A DNA stretch of 52,371 bases from positions 279,899 through 332,269 of the forward strand of contig MU657217.1 of the NCBI GenBank assembly GCA_026770575.1, in the 5' to 3' direction. The notes under the pieces were generated by a model. It ran no database searches and was not told the DNA's origin. It saw nothing but the letters and a program-made list of their open reading frames with translations. Below, piece by piece: positions 18,967 to 29,646 of the stretch. Made by a program: the position numbers and the translations under genes. The stretch is from Pelagophyceae sp. CCMP2097. Its lineage: Eukaryota; Sar; Pelagophyceae. Position 1 is the stretch's first letter. Each line of letters begins with the position of its first letter.

Positions 18967-19131
18967 CGAGGCACGCCCGCCACCCGCGCCGCGCGAGCGC
19001 GCGCTGCGGGGAAGTGACGACGAAGGGAACTGCTTCAGATCAACTTTAAGAACAGACGAAAAACGTCAAAACGGAAAAGGCTGAAAGCGCTGTGGCCCTC
19101 TATAGTGAACAACACACTTTGGAGAAAGGTC

Positions 19132-20392
19132 ATGCAGGCGCCGCCCCGCGCCGCGCGGCACGACGAGCGCTTCGACGAGCTCTTCCTGCAGGCCGCGGGG
19201 CGCGCGGGGGGGATCGAGCCGCTGCTGAATGCGTTTTGTTCGTTTTTGAATCGAAGGACCGACTTTTACGTAGTCCATGAAGGTGCGTTGACTGCCAAGC
19301 CGCGGGTCTGCGGCAAAGCGCTGCAAAGAGCCCTTGGAGAAGAGCCCTCGCATGGTCTTTTGATGGTCGTGGGGCCTTTGATGCTCGAATGGTCTTTTGA
19401 CGCTCCCAGAAACAGGCGTCGAGGGCCGCCGCTACGACGCCGGCTTCCCGCGCGGCCGGGCAGAGACGATGCTGCGCGACGCGTTCCAGTCCTACCCGAC
19501 GCGGCCCCTCGACAAGCCGGCGCAGGCACCAAAGGCCGTCAAGGCCAAGCCAAAGGCCGTCAAGGACAAGGCCGCCGCGCCCGCCGAGGGCGCCGCGGTG
19601 CCGGCGGCGGACGTCGCGACGCACGACCCGTTCGAAGGCGTCAAGTACACGGACAAAGAGGTGAGGGGTCCCAAAAGTGCTGCCCGGAGAGGAGACACTC
19701 TGCTCGACGCGGCGTCGCAGGTGCAGCAGCCCGTGGGTAACGGCGGCGTGGCGGCGACGCACACGTGGACGCAGACTCTATCAGAGGTCACGGTCTACTT
19801 TGAGGTGCCGCCGGGCTGCCGGGCCAAGGAAGTCGTTTGCGAAATCAAGCCGGACTCGCTGCGCGTTTCCGTGGGCGCTGCGCTCGTCGACGGCGCGATG
19901 TACGGCCGGTGCAAGGTCTCCGGGAGCATGTGGACGCTGGACAGGCACGCGGATGGGCGCGCCACGTTGGTGGTGACACTGGAAAAGGTCCAGGAGACGT
20001 GGTGGGGCAGCCCGCGGCAGTGTCTGGGTGGAAACGGAACGTCGCTGCAACGGAAACAGAGTCGTGAGAGGCTTTATCAACGCCGGGGGAGACGCCGTAC
20101 GCGGAAACGGATGCTTGACCGTCCACCTTTAGGCGTGCTCCGCAACGCTCCTCCACGCGAGCGCATCGACTGTTCGCAAGTCGACTCCACGAAGAAGATG
20201 GACGAGTACGACTCAGCGACGCAGGCCGGCATCCGCAAGATCATGTTCGACCAACGACAAAAGCAGCTTGGGCTGAAGACTTCAGAAGAGATCAAAATCG
20301 ACGACATTCTCGACAAGTGTAGACACCTCCCCGGCTCGCCCTTCCTCGACGAGGCAAACTCTCCACCGGAGCCGCCCGCGGACTCAGACTAA
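19132..20392 (+). CDS. NUDC: NudC family protein (CS domain, dynein/Hsp90 co-factor)
   Basis: Four exons are proposed, 19132-19282, 19410-19660, 19721-20027 and 20133-20392, with consistent phases, giving about 322 residues. The N-terminus shows the NudC N-terminal domain (DERFDELFLQAAGRAGGIEP, then LLNAFCSFLNRRTDFY). A Lys/Ala/Pro-rich linker follows. The CS (p23-like) domain runs from THTWTQTLSEVTVYFEVPPG through GRCKVSGSMWTLDRH to the WW pair. The C-terminus carries the hallmark VDSTKKMDEYDSATQAGIRK and then IMFDQRQKQLGLKTSEE. NudC proteins assist Hsp90-dependent folding and dynein regulation in nuclear and cytoplasmic transport. The start at 19132 is the first ATG before the conserved domain. 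The third donor (GTGGAA) is weak and the frame stays open through that intron, so retention is an alternative. Confidence 0.85.
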
Positions 20393-20474
20393 GGGACATC
20401 CCGCTTGCGGCCCGTGTCCCAAACCCTCGTTAAGGAACATCCCGCTTGCGGCCCTTGACCCACGATCCTCGCTT
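20393..20474. repeat. 41-bp imperfect tandem repeat
   Basis: Two adjacent units starting at 20393 and 20434 share GACATCCCGCTTGCGGCCC (second copy AACATCCC...) and diverge towards their ends. They sit directly after the NUDC stop, in its 3' UTR. Confidence 0.65.
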
Positions 20475-20686
20475 GCCTTGCACATACGACCCATCGCCGA
20501 AGTGTTTTTGCCACAAAACGAAACGAAACGAATTCACGCTGAATCGGATCGCGATCGCGACGACGCCGGCGCCGACGCCAGCGCTCGGGACAGTGATCGG
20601 GCCCTCGGAGCGACGCCCGGAGCGCCTCTCCTCGAGGTCGTGAAGCCGCTATCCGCCGTTGAAGCCGCTGGGACCTTTGCGGTGCG

Positions 20687-22242
20687 ATGCCGCGGCGCCT
20701 CGCACTTTGCCTCGCGGGCCTGTGGCTGCGCCTCGCCTCCACGGCGTGGGACGACGCGACGAATGCGACGTGCCTCGGCGGCTGCGCCTGCCGGCCCCGC
20801 CTCGTCGTGGCCGTGCCGACTGCGCCTTCGAAAGATCTCGCCGTCCTCGGCCGCTGCCTCGCAAGCGTCGTCGAGCACGTCCTCGAAGCAGAGGCCGTCG
20901 TCGTCATCTCGCGCAAGAGCCCCGACATCGACCGCGCCATCGCCACCGTGAACCGAGACGCCAGGCCAGGTGCGTGGACCACGGCATACTCGAGGGGTCC
21001 CCGGTCAGAGAGGATCGTGACGATGCCGATGAAGCACTGCGATGTTTTGGCGCGTAGGCCGTCCGGTGGTGACGTGGTTCGACGAGGATTCGGGGCATTT
21101 CCCGTTTGACTATTCTTCCGTCCGCAGTGAGCTCGAGAAGAGGTCATCCGCAAAACACGCCGGTGCCTACGAATACGCAGTCGGCTGGTACCTGCAGCAG
21201 CTGATCAAGCTCTACGCCGGCCGCGCGATGCACAAAGCGCGAGACGGCATTTCAAAGGCGTGGACCGAGGAAGACGGCCTCGCAGAACCCCCTTTCGATA
21301 CAATGGTCCTCGACTCCGACGTCGTCTTCCTGCGAAACGTGGCCTACGTCCGCTCCGCGAAGCTGCAAAACGGGAGATGCGAGGCGACGTATAATTACGC
21401 CTTTTCTCGGGAGTCGCATCAGCAGTACTACGACACCAATTCCAAACTTTTAAACGGCGACAAGCCCCTCCCCGACTCGCGCGGCCGCGACATCTCCGGC
21501 GTCGTGCACCACATGGTCGTGCGCAGCGACGTCGTCGCCGAAATCGAACGTGCGTCAAAGCCTTTTGACTCAAAAGGGCAAAGGACAACGACGCCGGCGA
21601 GAGGACCCCTCAGAGGCGCGCCCTCAATAAACGCGCCTTGTAGGCCGCGTCTCAGCGGCGCATTTTGGCCGGCCGCTCTGGTCTGCACTGCTGGGTCCCG
21701 AGGGGATCATTTCCAACCCGCAGTCGAATACCTTCAGTGAATATCAACTCTACTTCCACTTCGCGCGCCGCCACTTTCCGAGTTCGGTGCACGTGCGCCA
21801 GCTCTACTGGGCCAACGGGCCCGGGCCGAGCGCGGTGGTGCTCTGCGCCGCAGCCGACGCCTGGCCCGCGGACAGGCAGATGCAAGCTTCTGCGAGGCTC
21901 GACGCCATCGCAGTCGACACGGCCGCCGGTGAGCATCGGTCGGCAAACCCGGGCCGAGCCAGGATGACGCCGTTTCGAGCGGCGCGCGGGCCGTCAAACG
22001 CCGTCAATCGCGGCCACCAGACGCCGTCAATCGCCTTAGGTTACGACTATGTGGCTTACCACTCGTACGCCAAGCGGCGGCCGTGCGTCTACGGCCCCGG
22101 CGGCGGTGGCGACGACGTCGGCGCATGCTTTGGCGGCGGGTGCACTCACCCGTGTTACAAAAGACGAGATGAAACGAAATTCAAGACGCGCGACCGAGAA
22201 GCCACCGCGCCGCGCCTCTGCCGAGCGGCCCTCGAGCAGTGA
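20687..22242 (+). CDS. Secretory-pathway glycosyltransferase-like protein (DUF6492 type)
   Basis: Four exons are proposed, 20687-20969, 21058-21549, 21644-21928 and 22040-22242, with donors GTGCGT, GTGCGT and GTGAGC and consistent phases, giving about 420 residues. The N-terminus is a signal peptide or anchor (RRLALCLAGLWLRLASTAWD). After it, LVVAVPTAPSKDLAVLGRCL and AVVVISRKSPD start a nucleotide-sugar-type Rossmann fold. Exon 2 has GWYLQQLIKLYAG and the diagnostic DTMVLDSDVVFLRNV, a DxD-like acidic motif that in such enzymes binds metal and sugar nucleotide. Exon 3 provides PLWSALLGPEGIISNP and TFSEYQLYFHFARRHFPS, and exon 4 YDYVAYHSYAKRRP. The order matches DUF6492/glycosyltransferase-like proteins as remembered. 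The C-terminal Gly/Cys-rich end is of unclear value. Substrate unknown; Golgi location inferred. Confidence 0.75.
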
Positions 22243-22556
22243 TAATGTAAATATCCCACGACCAGGGATCGACCGCCGCGCATATAAGCATGCGGCCACC
22301 TGAATCATCTCAACGCTCTCGAGCGGCCCGATGGCACCGCGGTGCGGAGGCGGGTGCGACGCACCGGGCTCGCCGCCACGCCCGTCCCACGCTCCCGGCC
22401 GCCCTCGCGAGACCTCCACATCAGTTGGCAGACAGTGACTTTCTGTGATCCGAAACTTCCGGAAACTCGAAATTTAAATTCCAAAGTTTCCGATTCGAAT
22501 CGAAACGCATCAGCTGCCACGCGCGAAGGCCATCGACGCCGCGGACCCCGGCCGCG
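22243..22556. other. Intergenic, promoter side of Kelch B
   Basis: No gene is seen. A locally AT-richer stretch at about 22440-22505 contains GAAACTTCCGGAAACTCG and other short GAAA/TTTC motifs. It is probably the promoter and 5' UTR of the BTB-Kelch gene starting at 22557. Confidence 0.45.
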
Positions 22557-23939
22557 ATGGAAGTGCACGACAAGCTCCAAGGCGCCGAGCTCCCCGAAGG
22601 AGAACGCGCGGCGGACGACGGCGGGGACACGTCTCCATCATCGACGCCCGGCGACGTGGTGAAGCTCAACGTCGGCGGCGCGCGCTTCGAAACTTCTAGA
22701 GCCGTGCTGACCCACGTCGAGGACTCGATGCTCGGGCGCATGTTCGGGCGCTGCGACGTGATGCTGCACGCGGACCCCGCGGACGGGTCCGTCTTCATCG
22801 ACCGCGACGGCGAGTGGTTCGGCGTGGTCCTCGACTTCCTCCGCGACCTCGACGTTCCACGCATGCGGAGGATGATCCGCGCGTTATCCAAGGCTGCGCT
22901 GGAGGCGCTGGCGCAGGAGCTCGACTACTTTGGCCTCGAGACGGCCGTGTTCGGCGCGCCGCCGTGGACCGACTCAGCGGCGTTCCGGCCGGGGCCGGAG
23001 ATGCGCCGCGTAGGACCCCATCGTGCTGCTGTGTTTGCTGGAGGGCGCGTTTTCGTCTTTGGCGGCTTAACGGGCTTTTCCGCTTCAAACGAGACGCAAT
23101 TTCTCGACGCGCAGACCATGGCTTTTACGCCCGGGCCGGACTTGCTCAAAGACCGATGGGGCTGCGCGGCCGTCCAGATCGATTCAAACCGCGTGCTCGT
23201 GGCGGGCGGGAGGGATTATCATGAAAAAGCTTTTAAATCTACGGAGATCCTCCACATCTCGACGCTCACGTTCACGCCGGGCCCGCGCATGCAAACGGCA
23301 AGAAACGGCTGTGCCGCAGTCGCGCTGGAGGCCCGCAGGATCCTCGTCGTTGGCGGTCACGATGGCGCGTCTGTACTGTCGAGTACCGAGATCCTCAACC
23401 TCGACACCATGGCCTTTACGCCGGGGCCCGTCATGGACTTTTCGCGCGACGGATGCGCGGCAGTCGCGCTCGACGAGCACCGCATCATGGTAGCCGGTGG
23501 AATCAATTCAGGACAAGCTTTGAAAACGACCGAGGTCCTCAACATCCGGACCATGGCGTTCGAACCCGGCCCGCTGATGAGCTCGGCGCGCTCGTACTGC
23601 GCGGCCGTGCCCGTCGACGCGCAGCACGTCCTCGTCATCGGCGGCGGCGGGTATACCTCGCCGCCGAGTTTGGCCACAACGGAGCTCCTCGACGTGGTGA
23701 TGATGGAGTTCGAGCCGGGGCCGACCATGCTGAGTGCGCGCAGCAGCGTCGCAGCCTCTCTATTCGACGTTTCAGGATCCCCACGGATCTTCGTGCTCGG
23801 TGGAGGAACCATTTGGAGGAGTCGTGGCGGTGTTTTGCACGACGAAGACCTCATAGACGAAGGCGACGAAGACAACGACGAAACGTATTACTTCAAGACG
23901 ACGGAGGTGCTCGCAGTAGAAGACTTGCGACGTGAATGA
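22557..23939 (+). CDS. BTB/T1-Kelch repeat protein, paralogue B
   Basis: A single exon of 460 residues. It starts with a short acidic N-terminus (MEVHDKLQGAELPEGERAAD) in place of the coiled coil found in paralogues A and C. The potassium-channel-tetramerisation BTB domain follows (VVKLNVGGARFETSRAVLTH, MFGRCDVML, FIDRDGEWFGVVLDFLRD, LDYFGLETAVFG). From about residue 150, Kelch-like blades repeat the TEIL..LTFTPGP...R.GCAAV..RRILVVGG pattern six to seven times. An acidic insert (DEDLIDEGDEDNDE) interrupts the last blade. The whole architecture and many exact blade phrases (for example GPLMSSARSYCAAVPVDAQH) are shared with paralogue A. The role is inferred as a protein-binding adaptor. No upstream exon could be found. 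Confidence 0.87.
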   Translation: MEVHDKLQGAELPEGERAADDGGDTSPSSTPGDVVKLNVGGARFETSRAVLTHVEDSMLGRMFGRCDVMLHADPADGSVFIDRDGEWFGVVLDFLRDLDVPRMRRMIRALSKAALEALAQELDYFGLETAVFGAPPWTDSAAFRPGPEMRRVGPHRAAVFAGGRVFVFGGLTGFSASNETQFLDAQTMAFTPGPDLLKDRWGCAAVQIDSNRVLVAGGRDYHEKAFKSTEILHISTLTFTPGPRMQTARNGCAAVALEARRILVVGGHDGASVLSSTEILNLDTMAFTPGPVMDFSRDGCAAVALDEHRIMVAGGINSGQALKTTEVLNIRTMAFEPGPLMSSARSYCAAVPVDAQHVLVIGGGGYTSPPSLATTELLDVVMMEFEPGPTMLSARSSVAASLFDVSGSPRIFVLGGGTIWRSRGGVLHDEDLIDEGDEDNDETYYFKTTEVLAVEDLRRE

Positions 23940-24764
23940 TCGATGCTCCTTGCGTGGACAAACGACGCGCACCTCAAGAAGCCCCCTTGTGCCCCAAGAA
24001 GCACCCTATCGCCCGGCACGACGATCCCATCGACTTACAAGCATGCTACCTACCATGCTACACACTATGCCCATTCCTCTTCTTCGTTCGCATCGCATGC
24101 CCCCGGGCCAAGGAATTTCACTTTCACAACGACTCCAATAAAGTTGTTAAGACTCTTCGAGTCGGTGGTACAATCCTCCGGCGCGCGCGGCATCCTTCGG
24201 CACCACACACAGGCACGGCGCTTAGAAGTCGGACTTGGCGGAGTACGCAGCCGACGCGGTGCCCTTCGGCGGGACCCCTACGGACGCCTGCGCCGCGGCG
24301 GCCTTGGTCGCCGTTTCCCGCGCCGCCGCCTCCTGCAGCGCCTGCTCGAGCCTATGGGGAAACGGGGGTCGGATGCTGCCGGGGAAGTTCCGAGGATGGG
24401 GATGCCGGCCGTCGAGCTTTGAGGCGGGTGGCGCGATAAGCAACTTGGAATTTCATTACATGGCTTTACGAGGGGTCTTAAATCCTCTATTCAAGAACAC
24501 GGACCAAGTATAAATCATCATTTCGCGCCTCCCGCATGCTTTCAAAGCTTTCGAGTGTCTCCGGGGCACTCGAGGCGGTTCCAAGAGGGACGCGGGCGCG
24601 GACGTGTCCGAGCCGTCGGAGTCGAGCGTCAGCGTGAGGTGCTCGAAGACCTAAAGCGGCCGACGTTTGCTTGGGTTCGTCGACGGCGCATCGTCGAGTG
24701 GTCATCTCTCGCGATCAGGATCTTGGAATTTCATTACATGGCTGTGCGAGGGGTCTTAAATCCT
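23940..24764. other. Intergenic with duplicated 3' gene end
   Basis: No complete gene is seen. A run of CCCCAAGAAGCACCC-like sequence lies near 23975. A minus-strand open frame (24222-24443) ends in LEQALQEAAARETATKAAAA and more, but has no clear start and no recognised family. The main feature is the first copy of the 76-bp repeat listed separately. Confidence 0.45.
24444..24519. repeat. 76-bp direct repeat, copy 1
   Basis: This copy matches 24722-24797 at about 73 of 76 positions. On the minus strand it encodes the same last residues as the beta-trefoil gene (DDLYLVRVLE, stop) followed by the same 3' sequence, so it is a second copy of that gene's 3' end. Confidence 0.9.
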
Positions 24765-24797
24765 CTATTCAAGAACACGGACCAAGTATAGATCATC
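24722..24797. repeat. 76-bp direct repeat, copy 2
   Basis: This copy covers the final codons and stop of the beta-trefoil gene (stop at 24765-24767) and about 43 bp of its 3' flank. The differences from copy 1 are near TGGCTTTACG versus TGGCTGTGCG and TATAAATC versus TATAGATC. Confidence 0.9.
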
Positions 24798-25966
24798 TTG
24801 TCGCGAAGAACGGGGCGCCCCAACAAAAAAGGGACGGACCTCGTATTTGCACGGCACGAGCTTGGCGGTCATGTCAAACGCGGAGCGCGCGAGGCACTTG
24901 CCCGAGGTGACGCAGTCGCCGCCGCGGCAGAGGCGGCCGCGCGCGACGCCCCAGCCGCGCGCGAGCTTGTCCTTGCACGACCCCAAGCCCACGGAATCGC
25001 CCTTCTCGACGAGGCAGGCCGTCGCGTTGTAGAACTTGAAGAGCGCCGTCTCAGGCCGGCCGCGGTTGTTGGACTTCGTGAAGCGCACGCCGACACCCCA
25101 GCGTAAAGCGGCGTCGTCGTCGGAGCACGCGCGGAATCGGGTGCCGTCGTAGCAAGCCGCGCCGTCCGCGGACTGAAAAAGGAAACCCGCCTGCGCCACG
25201 TTGGACGGGTGCAGCTCCAAGGGCGTGTGGCCCTTTTCCGCGCACTTCAAGATGGAGACGGAGTTGGCGAAGACGTTCGACGGCGGGCGCTCGCGCTTGT
25301 ACGCCTTCTCATCCGCCAGCGCGCGCTTGTACCGCGCCTCGCGCGACCAGACGCTAGAGTCGCGCACGACGCAGTCCTTTTGCTTGTTCGTCGTCAGCGC
25401 AATGGCCGTGGCGTCTGCGGCTTCTGCGAATCCCGCCAAACGGCGAGTGTTGGATTGCAAGAGTTCCCACTGCTGCGCGTTGGACACGTCGCCGCAGTCG
25501 CCGCCGCCGAGGATCATGCGCCCATGGGCCTTCTTCAGCGCCAGGCACGCCTTCTTTTGAACGGGTTCGAGGACCATGGACAGCGACCTTCGGGCTTTGT
25601 TGCCCCCTTTCCCAAACAACCTCGCCGGCAGCGAGGGCCCGCCGCCGCGCTGCAGGTACATGAAGAGGGCGTCGTCGTCGCAGGCGCCAAAGGTGCCGAG
25701 TTCCGTTAGGCACGTCTGGTCGGACGGGTCAATAATCCAATACGATTCAGCATTACCTAGAGGGTGTCGCGTTTGTCCTGACGAGGACGGCCGCGGGCCG
25801 CGGTGCGCCTCTTTGGGAACCGGTCCCACGCTTCCCCGTTAGAGATTTTGCCCCTTTTCCGACGCGGCTCCGAACGGATGAGGCCGTCGTCGATATCGGC
25901 CGGCGCGCGGTAGGCTCCGGCGCAGGCGCCGAAAAACAGCGAGAGCGACGCGAGGCCGCGCGCCAT
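24765..25966 (-). CDS. Secreted beta-trefoil (QxW lectin-like) protein
   Basis: The ATG at 25966 opens a signal peptide (MARGLASLSLFFGACAGAYR), so the product is exported. The main exon is entered after the acceptor CCCTCTAG at about 25755 (NAESYWIIDPSDQTCLTELG). The donor of exon 1 could not be fixed. The mature protein has two stretches with beta-trefoil lectin character: ACLALKKAHGRMILGGGDCG with AQQWELL, and CLVEKGDSVGLGSCKDKLAR...CLARSAFDMTAKLVPC. Both follow the 'CL...G..l..C....QxW' rhythm seen in ricin-type carbohydrate-binding domains. There is no enzymatic or toxic partner domain. Cysteines are plentiful, fitting disulphides outside the cell. The last ten residues lie in the 76-bp repeat, and a possible donor (GTCCGT after PCKYE) suggests that the 3' end may be spliced differently. 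Confidence 0.6.
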
Positions 25967-26203
25967 GGTGGCGGGCCGTGCGCGGATGCGGGACGTTGAG
26001 GAGGATCCCACCTCGACGAGTTGAAGAGCGAGCTTCTACAGCTTTTTCCGGCGATCCGGAACTGCGGCAATTTTTGCGGCGGCGCGCCGGTTCGCCGTGG
26101 ATTTTATTTTATTGCCGGTTCGCTTTGGATTTTATTATTCCGGTTGGCAGTGGCACGTTCTCCGAGTCGTTCTTCCAACACCAACCGGGCGCATCGCGGG
26201 CCG

Positions 26204-29200
26204 ATGCGCCGCGCCGCGGCGCTCTGCGCGCTCGCGCTCGCGGCGGCCGAGTGCCCGCAGAACCTCGCCGCCGCGGGAGTCGCAAACGCTGTGGCAGACG
26301 TCGAAGACGTCGCGTGCGACTTTGAAACCGGGTTTTGCGGTTCGGGCCGGCGTCCGGCAAGAGGCATGCGGCCGCTCTACGGACGACGAGAACCCTCGGG
26401 GATCAAACGGGGCCGCTCTCTAGAGAAAGAGCCGCTCGTCGACGCCGCCGCCCGACGTCGCCGCCGCAGGCTGGGACGTCGGTTCCGCTGTCAGCGGGGT
26501 CCAGGCCGTCTGGCTCCGAGAGCAAGGGTGCGTCCACCGCCAAGGGCAGCGAGGGGCCTTTCTTGCTCGGCCCTCTTCTTGCCAAACGACGACGTTACGA
26601 CGACGACGTCTGCGCAGGTCGACGCAATCGCGGCTCACCGGCCCCGACGGCGACGCGTCGGCGGACGGGCTCGGCTACTACGCCTACGTCGAGTCGACGC
26701 GGCCGAACGTCCCAACCGTCACATTTGCGCTCACGTCGCCGATGTTCGCGCTCGACGCCGGCGAAACCGCAAAGGCCAGCGTAGTAGACGTCGGCAACCC
26801 CAAACGGCGGTGCCGGGAGGCTCGATGCCACCGCTGCCGGAGTGCGCGGCAGGAGGGTCGCCGCTTAGGTCGGTCTGAGCTTTTCGTACCACATGTATGG
26901 TGATGGGATGGGCAGCATGCACGTCGACGTCCGGTCCTCAGAAGACGCAACCTGGGCCTGCGACGCCTGGGAGCTGGCAGGCGACCAGAACAAGACGTGG
27001 TACAACGCAGTCGTCACCTTGGCACATCCGGCGGACCGCGTGCGTTTCCGCTTTATCACGCTCGACCAGCCGACCAGCGACGCCGCCGTCGATTCTATTT
27101 CAATCGTCACCCCGACGCCGCGGCCCACGCCCACGCCCACGTTGAAACCGACGCCCAAGCCCACGGCGAAACCCACCAACTCGCCGACCGGCGTGCCGAC
27201 GGCACTGCCCACGTCGGTCCCGAGCTCGACGCCGAGCGCGAGGCCGACGCCCGAGCCGACGCCCGAGCCGACGCCCGAGCCGACGCGCGTTCCTTCTTCG
27301 AACCCGTCTTCGGCGCCGTCGTCGAGCCCGAGCCCGCTGCCGACGCGCCTCCCGACTCATTCGCCGACGCCAACGCCGACTCATTCGCCGACGCCGACGC
27401 CAACGTCGAACCCGTCTTCGGCGCCATCATCGGCGCCGACTGCGCTGCCGACGTCGAGCCCGAGCTCGGCGCCCGGCGCGCCGACGGGCGCGCCGACGCG
27501 GCGGCCGAGCCCGCGTCCGACGCAGACGCCGCCGACATCTGTGCCGACGTCCGCGCCCACGTCTGTGCCCACGTCTGTGCCCACGTCTGCGCCGACAGTG
27601 ACGCCGGACACGGACGCGCCCCCGACTCCACGGCCGACCAGCGTGCCCACGTCATTGCCCACGTCCGTTCCGACATCCGTGCCGACGTCATTGCCGACGG
27701 CGACGCCGGGCACGGACGCGCCGACGCGGCGGCCGACCGGCGTGCCCACGTCCGTGCCCACGTCATCTCCACGGCCGACGGGCGTGCCCACATCCGTGCC
27801 CACGTCCGTGCCCACTTCTGCACCGACGCCGGGCACGGATGCGCCGTCGACGCGGTCGCCAACTCGACGGCCAACGTATTCGCCGCTGCCGACGACCAAT
27901 CCAACGGGCGCGCCGACGCGGTCGACGGCGTGGCCGACGACGCTGCCGACGGCGAGTCCGACGACGACGGTCAACTCGACGCGTTCGCCGACTTGTGCGC
28001 CGACGGCTTCGAAGCGCTTTTCGGCGCAGACTTACTTTGTGCTCGACGTTGGCACGCTCGACCCTATGGAGTCCAACTCAAGTCAGGTCATTTTGAAAAC
28101 CATCGTGGAAACGGCGCTCGAGGCCGCCGTGCCCCGCATCTTGGCAGTGGAAGACGTGCACATCTCCTCGACTGCATTTTCGCGGCGCAGACTCGACGTG
28201 GCGACGTACATTTATGTCCGGGCCGTCTTGGACTTCACGACTCCCGTGGCAATGAATTCACAAGAGGCCGTTTCGTTGCTCGTTTCCGACCTTTTAACGG
28301 TGGCGACGTCGGGCGAACTCTCCGCGCAAGTCCTCGCCGCGACGCGCGCGCTCGGCGCCGACGCCGGTGCGCTGGCGAATCTTGACGACGCGACGCTCGG
28401 GGCCGCCGTCGCCGTCGCCGCGTCAAAGGAACGCATCACACAGTCGACAGAGCTCATCGGCCTGCCGACGCCCGCGCCGACGCCCGCGCCGTCGGCGGCA
28501 CCGTCGTCGCTGCCGACGTTGCTGCCGTCGGCGCTGCCGACGGCGGCGCCGACGGTGGACCCCGCGGGGGGACCCCTGCCGCCGGTCATCGGGACGCCGT
28601 CCGCCAAGCCGTCCTCGGGGCCGACGCTTGCGCCGACGCTCAGCCCCACGCTGGCGCCGACACCGAGTCCGACGCCAAAGCCGACGCCAAAATCGGCGCC
28701 CAAGCCGACGCCTAAGCCGACGCCCAAGCCGACGCTGTCGCCGTCTTCGGCGCCGTCGCTGTCATCGGCGCCGACGAGTGTGCGACGAAAGTCGGACGAC
28801 GATGGCGGTCCGGCGTGGAAGTCGTGGCTCAAAGAAAATTACTACATCCCTATCATCGCCTTCGCCATCTTGCTCATCATCATCTGCATCATCGCGGCCT
28901 GCTGTTACCGCTGCAAAAGACGCAACAAGCGCTCGAAGAAAGAGGAGGAAGTCGAGTTAAGGAAGCGTGATGACGACAGCGCGCCGCACGACTACCGGCC
29001 GCCGACTTCGCCGCCCCCGCGGAGCACGTGGTCGCCGCCGCCGCCGCCGCCGACTTGGGCGGGTGCAAAGCCGCCGACTTCTTGGCCGGGAGAAGAGCCG
29101 CTGGAACCACCGCTCTTGGGCGACGCCTCGCCGCCGCCGATGCGGCGGCGGCCCGACGACGACGCGCCGCCGCACGTTTCCTTTGGCAACGCGCCGTTCC

Positions 29201-29610
29201 GCGGCTTTGGCTCGCCGGAACCCGAAGGCATGGATTGCGACGATGATGATCAAACTATTTTTGTCGCGGAAGAGCCCGAAGAGCCAGAAACGCCGTCTGC
29301 GTTCTCACCTTTGAATATGCCGCCCGCGCCCCCGACGACGAGGGACACACCGCCAGCTTGGACGAACCCGCTCGCGCAGACGCACTCCCGAAACGACGAC
29401 GACGACGCCCGTGACGACGACACGGCCGGCGCAAACACGCCGCCGTCGCCGCCTTCGCCGGCGCGGCGCGAGTCGGTGCCGAATATCGTCCGGGAGAGTG
29501 AGATGGAACCCGACGACGCGGCATTGATGTCCTGGGTGCGCAACGCGGGCAACACGCCCGACGATTTGTACAACTACCAGGAAGACGACGACGACGCGAC
29601 GCTCCTCTGA
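26204..29610 (+). CDS. MAM-domain, Pro-Thr-rich single-pass membrane protein
   Basis: Four exons are proposed, 26204-26339, 26470-26527, 26618-26780 and 26869-29610, with matching phases, giving about 1032 residues. Exon 1 carries a signal peptide (MRRAAALCALALAAAECPQN). Splicing assembles a MAM domain: CDFETGFC + GWDVGSAVSG, LTGPDGDASADGLGYYAYVE, then SFSYHMYGDGMGSMHVDV and DAAVDSISIV (about residues 38-198). A mucin-like PT/SPT repeat region follows (about 200-500). Next are a folded domain of about 140 residues (FSAQTYFVLDVGTLDP onward), a second PT-rich stalk, one membrane helix (PIIAFAILLIIICIIAACCY, about 780-800) with a basic stop-transfer RCKRRNKRSKK, and an acidic cytoplasmic tail of about 225 residues. 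MAM domains mediate adhesion, so a surface adhesion or wall-anchor role is inferred. It is divergent from the beta-trefoil gene. Confidence 0.8.
27107..27990 (+). repeat. Degenerate Pro-Thr/Ser-coding repeat array
   Basis: Short units such as CCGACGCCC, GTGCCCACGTC and GCGCCGACG repeat across almost 900 bp and encode PTP, VPTS and APT blocks of the mucin-like stalk. Long stop-free frames also occur in other frames and on the minus strand, as expected from periodic GC-rich codons. A second, shorter array lies at about 28465-28770. Confidence 0.8.
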
Positions 29611-29646
29611 GCCGCCGTTCCGAGGCGTCTTAAAACTTTGATCAAT

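Noticed and set aside
24765..25966. Reading the beta-trefoil protein as a toxin
   Set aside because: Only carbohydrate-binding-like repeats are seen, with no catalytic partner domain; such domains are widespread in harmless secreted proteins.
26997..28385. 462-residue plus-strand frame and several minus-strand frames over the PT-rich array
   Set aside because: Periodic GC-rich repeats keep all frames open; only the frame coding PT/SPT joins a MAM domain and a membrane helix.
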